DNA of 64,000 nt from JAFGAS01 sp963809875 (lineage in GTDB: Bacteria > Desulfobacterota > Zymogenia > Zymogenales > Zymogenaceae), in contig CAWELC010000009.1 of NCBI GenBank assembly GCA_963809875.1, positions 1-64,000 on the forward strand. Direction: 5' to 3'. The position numbers were made by a program, and so were the translations under genes. Of the stretch, positions 57,521 to 64,000 are shown piece after piece; positions within the stretch are counted from its first letter, which is position 1, and each line of letters opens with the position of its first letter. The notes below the pieces were generated by a model, which was given only the letters and a program-made list of their open reading frames with translations, was not told where the DNA came from and did not search any database.

Positions 57521-58459
57521 TTGATAAAGGAATCCACAAAGAACTTTTGGAAGCTGCAGGGCGAGGGGGCGCGGGGAATGCTGCGTGCCTTCAATATGGC
57601 CCATGGGTATATATACTATACCCTCTATGACCGGTATGTCGCCTCGGCCCTATTCCTGCTGCGCCGCCTGGCTGGCCGGCTCCCCTCCTCTCGCGCAACC
57701 CGCCGGGCGATCGGCTATTTCGTCGAGCACTACCATGCCAAGGTCCTCACCTTCGACAACGCACGCAAACTGGTGACCCTTGACAGGGAGCTGCGCGTTC
57801 CGGACGAGGAAAGCAAGCGCATCATACCCTTTGAGCTTGCCCACAAGCTTATCTTCAACCACCGGGACCATATCGCCCTCGTCGATTGTCCCTGTCGGCT
57901 GGAGAACAAACGCCGGGGCGTCCCCTCGTGCGAACCCCTCAATACGTGTATGTTTCTGGGAAAGGCCGGTGTCGACTTTGTTACGACGCATATGCCGAGA
58001 ATGCACGGCCGGCGCGTGGCACTCCGGGAGGCCGTCGACCTTATCGAGACGCAGCACCGGCGCGGGGTGTCGTTTAACCTCTGGTTCAAGGACGCCACGG
58101 GTTATCGCGGCGGTGTCCTTTGCTCCTGCTGCAGCTGCTGCTGCAAAGGTGCCGAGGCGGCCAGGATCATCGCGGCCATCGCCGGACCCAACGGTCCGAG
58201 GATCATCGTACCGTCCGGACACGGCGCAAAAAGAGACGACCGAAAGTGCCGGACGTGCGGCGCGTGTATACAGGTCTGTCCGTACGGGGCGCTCGAGAGA
58301 GGTGGCGCGGAGAACGGGAAAATAAGCTTCATCTATGAGAAGTGCAACGGCTGCGGAGCGTGCGTATCGGCGTGTGAGAATGGCGCCATCGCCCTGGCGC
58401 GGGACCCCGGCAAGGGCGAGGTGCTTGACATTGAACTGCTGGTGGATTCGTTTACATAG
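57521..58459 (+). CDS. Cys-rich 2x[4Fe-4S] ferredoxin-domain protein
   Basis: The 312-residue cytoplasmic protein has an N-terminal helical region, a DCPCRLENK motif (about residue 127) with a following CEPLNTCMF, a striking CSCCSCCC run (about 206-213) and a C-terminal pair of [4Fe-4S] motifs CRTCGACIQVCPYGAL and CNGCGACVSACENGAI. The same arrangement is common in anaerobic deltaproteobacteria, with unknown electron partners. TTG 57521 with GGGGGAG 4 bases upstream is the likely start; longer frames overlap the preceding lipoprotein gene. Confidence 0.8.
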   Translation: MIKESTKNFWKLQGEGARGMLRAFNMAHGYIYYTLYDRYVASALFLLRRLAGRLPSSRATRRAIGYFVEHYHAKVLTFDNARKLVTLDRELRVPDEESKRIIPFELAHKLIFNHRDHIALVDCPCRLENKRRGVPSCEPLNTCMFLGKAGVDFVTTHMPRMHGRRVALREAVDLIETQHRRGVSFNLWFKDATGYRGGVLCSCCSCCCKGAEAARIIAAIAGPNGPRIIVPSGHGAKRDDRKCRTCGACIQVCPYGALERGGAENGKISFIYEKCNGCGACVSACENGAIALARDPGKGEVLDIELLVDSFT

Positions 58460-58592
58460 CCTTTGATACGTATTGGGGATGAGAGAGACCGTTCCACCGC
58501 TCGGCCCGCATCCCGACAGCACCCGACACGGCGCCCTATACGGCCGGAGGCCCTGTCGAGGCCCGGCCGGGGGAAAGGCATTACGGACCCGG

Positions 58593-60488
58593 CTATTTCG
58601 ACGCAAAGAAGAGCAGCCGCGTGTCTCCCCTGTTGGTCGGGTATTCTCCGAGGCATTTTACCTTCGAAAAACCCTTTCCGATGAGATACTTCGTGATCCA
58701 GCCCTCGATATCGGGCTCCATGAAGGCGACCTTTGCGGTCCAGCTCACGCTCTCGTTGGGCTGCCCTGTCTCAAAAAAGATAGACGTTGTCTTTTCACAG
58801 AGAATCGATAGGATCGTATCGGCCGTCCCAAAACCCCATTCCGATACCCAATGGTGAAAGATGGACAGGCAGCATAAGACATCGACCTGGGGAAGAGAGC
58901 GGACCGTATTGATATCGATTCCGACATTGAGAAAAGCGGTGTGACCCGACTTTCGAACCGACCTGATGGTCATCGCCAGATCCGAGAGCTTCTTTTTCCT
59001 CTCGACGCCAAATGCAACCGCCCCGTTTTCGGCAGCCTTAAACGTGAAGTAGCCGATCTCCGAGCCGGTGTCGAGAAACGAAAACGGGTAGGATGGGAGA
59101 TACCTTTCCATCGCATCCCACCTCTTGACGCAGTCACGCTTCGATTCAGTCGACCGCCCGCCGTAGATCGGCTGATAATAGCGGGAACTCCTGAGGCCTG
59201 CCCCCGCGACGAGTATATGTTGTAGCAGCGCGATCGCCCCCCTCAGGGGATCCAATTCCTTTATCGCTGTCCGCATGCGCTTTCTGAGTGGGGGCACCCC
59301 CCCACTTCCGTATCGCGGCCGGGCGATATCCGCCGATGGTTTCACCACCGAAAAGCCCATCAGGGCCAGTGAAGACCCCCCGTTTGATATTACGACCGAC
59401 CCCCATTTGCTCTCCATAGAAAGCAAAAAAAGCCAGAGACCGAGGAAGGCCGTGATCAACGCGCCTCCCCATATAACGGGCAGCCCCGCCTTCTCCTGAT
59501 ACTCAATGAAGGGAAAGACCTGCAAGAACATGTTTCTTTTCAATAGTCCCGCCAGCGCAAACCGGCTTTTGCCTGTGTATATCCGCTCGTCGACGGTCTT
59601 CATATTCGGATCGACTTGAAAGAGCATGGCGTGGTAGGATCCTTTTCGATTCCTGCTGTTATCCCCATCCCTGTCCATCCCTCCCCCAGAGACCACGAAG
59701 TTCGTATTCTTCACTCTGGCACGACAATAGGAATGGAAATCGCCCGAGATGACGTAGTCGACGTTGTACTCGTCGATAAGGGAAAGGAACTCCTTTTCCC
59801 CGAGCATTTCCCTGCACTTGATTGCCGGTGAGATCGTGTGCGGCGGTATGTGCGTGAAGACGAAGGTCATGGGGGTGTCCTTCTTCCGGTGGGAAAGGAC
59901 ATCGTCGAGGTAAGCGACATGGGCGTCGGTGTCTATATCGTCGAGGACCACAAAGAGACATCCGTGGTAGGTGAACGAGAAATCGGCCGGTCCGTAGGTC
60001 CTTTCAAATTCTTTCAGCGTAAAGTTAAGAAAAAGCCTGTTATGACGCTCGTCTTCTTCCGTTATGATGTCGTGATTGCCGCAGACAAGAAATAGCGGCT
60101 CCCGAATTCCCCAGGTACTGAAATCGCGAATGAATTCGGTGTGAGGCTCCATCCGCGGAGTTTTGACAAAATCGCCGAGAATGACGCCGAAATCGGGAGA
60201 GTCGCCCTCGATACTATTTTTATAGATATCGGGAAAGAAGTCTCCCTGCTGAATGTCGCCGGCTATAAAAAAAGAGAAAGGTCCGGAGCCGGTATCTTTA
60301 TCCCTCAGCAGGTCTATATTGTCCGGCTTGTTCCCCAGGAAGGCCGGAAGTTGAGTCTCTTCGGCAAACTCGCCGTATATCAGCGAGGCGCCGGCATAGG
60401 TGAGGGAAAGCAGTAAAAAGATCGTGAACACGAGAATAACTCTATACTTGATCTTTCTGTTCTCACGGACAAGGCTATTACTACTCAT
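58593..60488 (-). CDS. Membrane metallophosphoesterase joined to a SAM-methyltransferase-like domain
   Basis: One open frame of about 631 residues. N-terminal part: a membrane helix (about 15-35), then a calcineurin-like phosphoesterase with GDIQQGDFF, GVILGDFV, CGNHDI, THIPPH and GDFHSY (about 75-275), then a second hydrophobic segment (GALITAFLGLWLFLL). C-terminal part (about 430-631): a class I methyltransferase-like fold with FLDTGSEIGYFTFKA. The join passes a run of seven G (coding strand, near 59298). An indel there could have merged two genes, the second starting at an ATG near 59276. The start ATG 60488 has GGGGA upstream. Confidence 0.68.
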   Translation of the reverse strand: MSSNSLVRENRKIKYRVILVFTIFLLLSLTYAGASLIYGEFAEETQLPAFLGNKPDNIDLLRDKDTGSGPFSFFIAGDIQQGDFFPDIYKNSIEGDSPDFGVILGDFVKTPRMEPHTEFIRDFSTWGIREPLFLVCGNHDIITEEDERHNRLFLNFTLKEFERTYGPADFSFTYHGCLFVVLDDIDTDAHVAYLDDVLSHRKKDTPMTFVFTHIPPHTISPAIKCREMLGEKEFLSLIDEYNVDYVISGDFHSYCRARVKNTNFVVSGGGMDRDGDNSRNRKGSYHAMLFQVDPNMKTVDERIYTGKSRFALAGLLKRNMFLQVFPFIEYQEKAGLPVIWGGALITAFLGLWLFLLSMESKWGSVVISNGGSSLALMGFSVVKPSADIARPRYGSGGVPPLRKRMRTAIKELDPLRGAIALLQHILVAGAGLRSSRYYQPIYGGRSTESKRDCVKRWDAMERYLPSYPFSFLDTGSEIGYFTFKAAENGAVAFGVERKKKLSDLAMTIRSVRKSGHTAFLNVGIDINTVRSLPQVDVLCCLSIFHHWVSEWGFGTADTILSILCEKTTSIFFETGQPNESVSWTAKVAFMEPDIEGWITKYLIGKGFSKVKCLGEYPTNRGDTRLLFFASK

Positions 60489-60684
60489 ATAATTCCCCAT
60501 ATACTCGGTTTTATTATTATCGGAATAGAGGATTGTACTACAGTAAATTTGAATCCATTTGGCAGAATATGTCAAGTCAATAGAAATGGTTGTGTAGTTA
60601 TATTTCCTTAATTAGCTATTTCTCATGTTCCGGATCTGTCCTGAAATGTATTGCCTCGACCCGGTTTTCTTGATATGTTTACTT

Positions 60685-62658
60685 ATGATGAAACAGGTGA
60701 GAAAGAGACACCCCGCTCTTTTCAAGCTCCTGACCGGCCTTATCATCGGGACTTCGGTAGGTCTCTGTATCGCGTCCCTCTATCTTCTCGGCGTCTTCAC
60801 GTCTCTCGAAAACAAGACGGGCGACGTGAGGTTTCGCCTCTTTTCCGACCGACAGCACGATCGCCGAATCGTTATCATCGCCGTCGATGAGGACAGCCTC
60901 AATTTCTATCGGGATTACCTGGGGACGTGGCCCTGGCCCCGGGAAGTCTTTGGCGCACTGATCGACTATCTGGCCGCCGGCGGCGCGCGGCTTGTCGCCT
61001 TTGACATCCTCTTTTCCGAGCCCGACCTCGATGCGCCCGGGTCCGACGCAGAGCTGGCGCGGGCGGCCGCGTCCTTCGGCGGCGTGATCACGTCGATGGT
61101 CCTTTACCCCTCCGCCGCCCCCGAGGACGTTACCTACGAGACGCTGCTGGCGGAAGGATACCTCGCGGACCACTTCTCGATGGACGTGGTCAATAACGGC
61201 ACGATCAGCTTCAAGGAGATGCGCTCGGCCACGCTCCCCTATCTCGCGCTTTTTACTTCGTCGTCGTCGGCGGGATGCATAAATTTCGTAGCCGATGCGG
61301 ACGGCCCCTCGCGCGCGTCGTATCCTCTTTTTCTCTATCAGGGCAACTACTACCCGTCGCTTGCCCTTGCGTCCGTTCTGAAATATCTCGGGGACGATCC
61401 CCGAGACGAGAAGGCCGTCATCTCGGCGGATAATATCCTTGCCGTCGGGAAGCTCCGGATACCGCTGCTTGCCGACGGACGGATGGCCCTCAACTGGCAC
61501 GGGCCGTATCACACCTACGACTACTACTCCATCGGTGATATCGTCGAGTCGATGGCGGCCATCCGCCGGGGCGACCCTCCCCGGGTAGCGCCGGAAACCT
61601 TTTCGGGATCGATCGTCCTGGTGGGAACGACCGCCACGTCCCTGTATGACCTGAGGGCCACCCCCTTTTCTCCCGTCTATCCGGGCGTGGAGCTCAATGC
61701 GACGGCCATTGACAATATACTCAACGACCAACACGTGAGAACCCCCGGCGTGCCCCTGACCATTCTCTTGATTCTGGCGCTCTCCCTATCGGTGGCGCTT
61801 GTTTCTCTCAGGGCCGGGTCCGCCTCCGTCGGCATCTCCTCGACCCTCGGCGTCCTTATTCTGTTTACCGCGGTCGTTGTCATCTTCTTTATCCGCGGGA
61901 AGGTAATGATCGATTACGTCGCTCCTGCGTCCGCCCTCGTGCTGTCGTTTGTGTCGTCGCTCGTCGTCAACTACGTCACCGAGGGAAGGGCCAAACGGAA
62001 GTTCAGGGAGGCTTTCGCGAAATACGTATCTCCCCAGGTAGTCGACGAGATCAGCAAGAATATCGATGACCTGAAGGTCGACGTCGGGGACCGCAGGGAT
62101 ATCACGATTCTCTTTTCCGATATTCGCGACTTTACCGGCATGAGCGAAAACCTCGCCCCGGAGGAGGTGGTGCGGCGGCTGAACATCTATTTCAAGGCGA
62201 TGGTGGAGGTGGTTTTTCAATTCGACGGCACGCTGGACAAGTATGTCGGCGATGCCATCATGGCCTTCTTCGGCGCTCCGAAGGGCGACCCGAATCATGC
62301 GACCAAGGCCTGCCGGTGCGCCCTGGGTATGAGGGAGGAGCTCAAGAAGGTCAATGAGCGTCTCGAGTCCGAGGGGATTGCCCCTATGAGAATCGGCATC
62401 GGCATCAACACCGGCGAAGTGGTCGTCGGCAACGTCGGCTCGGAGCGGCGCATGGAGTATACCGTCATCGGGGATAACGTCAACCTGGCCTCCCGCCTGG
62501 AGGGCATGAACAAGGAATTCGGCACCACCATCATTATCAGCGAGTACACCCGCGCCCAGGCGCCCGATTTCTCGGTCAGGGATCTCGGCTCGGTCCACGT
62601 GAAGGGAAAGGAGCGGACGGTCAGGATTTACGAGCTCACGGGCGAAAAAGGGGAGTGA
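60685..62658 (+). CDS. CHASE2-domain class III adenylate/guanylate cyclase
   Basis: The 657-residue membrane receptor has an N-terminal helix, a large periplasmic CHASE2 sensor (about 40-350, with GTWPWPRE and GARLVAFDILFSEPD), three closely spaced helices (about 365-445) and a C-terminal class III cyclase domain. The two metal-binding aspartates are in ILFSDIRDFTGM and DKYVGDAIMAFFG; NTGEVVVGNVGSERRMEYTVIGD and NLASRLEG follow. It should make cAMP (or cGMP) in response to an external signal. Start ATG 60685 is favoured over 60625 by the signal-anchor position. Confidence 0.9.
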   Translation: MMKQVRKRHPALFKLLTGLIIGTSVGLCIASLYLLGVFTSLENKTGDVRFRLFSDRQHDRRIVIIAVDEDSLNFYRDYLGTWPWPREVFGALIDYLAAGGARLVAFDILFSEPDLDAPGSDAELARAAASFGGVITSMVLYPSAAPEDVTYETLLAEGYLADHFSMDVVNNGTISFKEMRSATLPYLALFTSSSSAGCINFVADADGPSRASYPLFLYQGNYYPSLALASVLKYLGDDPRDEKAVISADNILAVGKLRIPLLADGRMALNWHGPYHTYDYYSIGDIVESMAAIRRGDPPRVAPETFSGSIVLVGTTATSLYDLRATPFSPVYPGVELNATAIDNILNDQHVRTPGVPLTILLILALSLSVALVSLRAGSASVGISSTLGVLILFTAVVVIFFIRGKVMIDYVAPASALVLSFVSSLVVNYVTEGRAKRKFREAFAKYVSPQVVDEISKNIDDLKVDVGDRRDITILFSDIRDFTGMSENLAPEEVVRRLNIYFKAMVEVVFQFDGTLDKYVGDAIMAFFGAPKGDPNHATKACRCALGMREELKKVNERLESEGIAPMRIGIGINTGEVVVGNVGSERRMEYTVIGDNVNLASRLEGMNKEFGTTIIISEYTRAQAPDFSVRDLGSVHVKGKERTVRIYELTGEKGE

Positions 62659-62659
62659 G

Positions 62660-63382
62660 ATGAGCCGTCTTTTCGTCAAGGGGAGGCTTTCGGAGGGAGA
62701 GCGGGCGTCCCTGGAGAGTGCTCAGGCCCACTACCTCAGGCACGTCCTGAGGCTGGGGGCGGGCGACCGCGTCCTGCTGGTCGACGAGGAGGGCAGTGAG
62801 TTCGAGGCCCGGCTTGCCGGGGGTCAGGGTAGTGCCCTCGTGGCGGACGTCCTCCAAAAACTTGCCCCCCGTCCGCAGCCGACCCTCTTTGTGCACCTTT
62901 ACGCCGGGCTTATGAAGGGCAAGAAGATGGAGCGGCTCGTGCGGGACGCAACCGATCTCGGGGTCCACTCGCTGACCCCTTTCGTCAGCTCCCGCACGAT
63001 CCCCAAGGACATAGGTGATATGAAGCTTGAGCGGATGAACAAGATAACCCTGGAGGAATCGAGGCTCTCCGGGCGAAATCGGCCGCTCTTGATTCGCCCT
63101 CCCGTTCCTTTTTCGGAAGCCGTCCGCTCCGATGCGGACCTTTCGCTGATTCTCTGGGAGCAGGAGGCGACCGACATCAGAGACGTTGTGCGCGCGCGAC
63201 CGGCCGCCCCGGGGAGCGTTTCCATCTATACCGGCCCGGAAGGGGGGTTTTCCGCCGACGAGGCGGCGATGGCGGGCCGGGCCGGGCTTGTGTCGGTAGG
63301 CCTCGGCCGGCGGATTATCCGTGCCGAGACGGCGCCCCTGGTGGCGGCCGTGATCGTTCAGTACGAATGGGGGGATCTGTGA
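62660..63382 (+). CDS. rsmE: 16S rRNA (uridine-1498-N3)-methyltransferase
   Basis: RsmE methylates U1498 of 16S rRNA. The 240-residue SPOUT-family protein has the PUA-like N-terminus (HYLRHVLRLGAGD), EESRLSGRNR and the SAM-knot segment YTGPEGGFSADE followed by GLGRRIIRAETA. It begins 1 base after the cyclase stop and is followed by the RDD gene. Frame intact. Confidence 0.94.
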   Translation: MSRLFVKGRLSEGERASLESAQAHYLRHVLRLGAGDRVLLVDEEGSEFEARLAGGQGSALVADVLQKLAPRPQPTLFVHLYAGLMKGKKMERLVRDATDLGVHSLTPFVSSRTIPKDIGDMKLERMNKITLEESRLSGRNRPLLIRPPVPFSEAVRSDADLSLILWEQEATDIRDVVRARPAAPGSVSIYTGPEGGFSADEAAMAGRAGLVSVGLGRRIIRAETAPLVAAVIVQYEWGDL

Positions 63383-63385
63383 CTC

Positions 63386-64000
63386 ATGAAATGTCTCGAG
63401 TGCGGATACAACAATCGTTCGGGCGCCCGTATCTGCGGTTCGTGCCGCGCCGTGCTCAGGCAGATTCCCGTCCCGAAGAAAAAGCCCGTCCTACAGGAGG
63501 CTGTCCGTCCGAAGAATAGTATCGTTTCGGCCCGCGACGGCCTTGTCAGGCTGAAGAAGAATATTGCGGATTTCAGGCGCGCGGGCTTTTTTATTCGCTC
63601 GGTGGCGATGACCTTCGACCTGTTCTTCGTTATCATGCTGGACGGAGCGCTCTTCTTCGGGGGGGCGATGCTGATCGGAAAGACGACGGGGATCATCGAT
63701 ACGGTGCTGACCAGCGAAGGCTTCGAGTTTCTCCGGATCGTTTTCCCACTGCTGAAAGCGGCCTTCATTTTGATGATATGCGTCCCGCCTCTCTACTTTA
63801 TCACCATGACCGCCCTCTTCGGACAGACTATCGGTAAGATGATCACCGGCATCAGGGTGGTCAAAAGCGACGGCAGGCCCGTGTCGCCGTTGTGGGCGTC
63901 CGTCAGGTTTCTTGCCTACATTCCGTCAGGTGTGTTGCTCTGTGTGGGTTTCCTTTGGATCCTCTGGGATCCCGAGCGCCAGGGATGGCACGATATGCTG
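63386..64000 (+). CDS. RDD-family membrane protein with N-terminal zinc ribbon (3' truncated)
   Basis: The open part encodes 205 residues and runs off the window. MKCLECGYNNRSGARICGSC is a CxxC...CxxC zinc-ribbon, followed by a basic linker (about 25-65) and an RDD domain (RRAGFFIRSVAMTFDL..., GQTIGKMITGIRVVKSDG, WDPERQGWHDML) with at least three hydrophobic helices. RDD proteins are implicated in ion transport or membrane stress, but this one is not assigned. Confidence 0.8.
   Translation, partial: MKCLECGYNNRSGARICGSCRAVLRQIPVPKKKPVLQEAVRPKNSIVSARDGLVRLKKNIADFRRAGFFIRSVAMTFDLFFVIMLDGALFFGGAMLIGKTTGIIDTVLTSEGFEFLRIVFPLLKAAFILMICVPPLYFITMTALFGQTIGKMITGIRVVKSDGRPVSPLWASVRFLAYIPSGVLLCVGFLWILWDPERQGWHDML

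Noticed and set aside
1..64000. tRNA or rRNA genes, including selC.
   Set aside because: I looked in the larger intergenic regions for TpsiC-arm-like GGTTCGAATC blocks and saw none. A dedicated tRNA search would be needed to exclude an unusual tRNA(Sec).

Overview
The window is about 64 kb of GC-rich chromosomal DNA from a Gram-negative bacterium. An outer membrane is implied by an Mla lipid-transport system, several lipoproteins and LspA/Lgt. The mix of families (NDP-forming acyl-CoA ligase, DUF169, ATC-hydrolase family, BKACE, a Cys-rich ferredoxin, CHASE2 cyclase, SelA) suggests a Desulfobacterota-like anaerobe or facultative anaerobe. That placement is inference; there is no rRNA gene, and I saw no tRNA or CRISPR array.

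Layout. 1-5.4 kb: end of a membrane protein, then ileS-lspA-lgt and a small membrane protein. 5.7-7.1 kb: two tandem secreted Cache-domain proteins on the minus strand. 7.4-11.4 kb: PrsW-like protease, lipoprotein, mlaE-mlaF-mlaD. 11.4-15.2 kb: LeuD-like swivel protein, isocitrate dehydrogenase, malate dehydrogenase, fumarase alpha. 15.6-16.8 kb: VIT-like and ATC-hydrolase-like genes (minus). 17.2-20.8 kb: DegT aminotransferase, PglD-like acyltransferase, BKACE enzyme and glycosyltransferase, probably an amino-sugar decoration cluster. 20.8-22.2 kb: acyl-CoA ligase (minus). 22.6-28.2 kb: dipeptide/oligopeptide ABC transporter, then a pseudo-receiver/AraC regulator (minus). 29.5-37.8 kb: rph, rdgB, sugar dehydrogenase, Acg-like nitroreductase, an unknown, DUF169, beta-CASP nuclease. 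38-44 kb: MEMO-like protein, HDAC-like deacetylase, bifunctional kinase, PfkB kinase, secreted repeat protein. 44.2-56.7 kb: one long co-directional unit, selA to an alpha-2-macroglobulin (A2M) system. 56.7-64 kb: lipoprotein, ferredoxin-like protein, phosphoesterase/methyltransferase, CHASE2 adenylate cyclase, rsmE, RDD protein (cut by the window end).

The main discovery is in the A2M gene. The cysteine codon of its thioester motif (consensus YPYG-C-x-E-Q) is an in-frame UGA at 53472-53474. The frame stays open and homologous on both sides. Twelve bases after the UGA there is a perfect 8-bp hairpin (53487-53505) whose loop reads GGUUC, in nearly the position and form of the E. coli fdhF SECIS. 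Codons around it are unusually AT-rich for this genome. selA heads the same apparent operon. The simplest reading is a selenocysteine-containing A2M whose reactive bond would be a selenoester. I know of no described example.

A caution about the sequence: about twenty genes are interrupted by single-base frame breaks. Most behave as one surplus base; a few are a missing base in a homopolymer. Housekeeping genes such as ileS, mdh and icd are hit, so I treat these as consensus errors and give each gene its full inferred extent. The UGA cannot be explained that way, because the frame is unbroken from about 53.03 kb to 54.95 kb.
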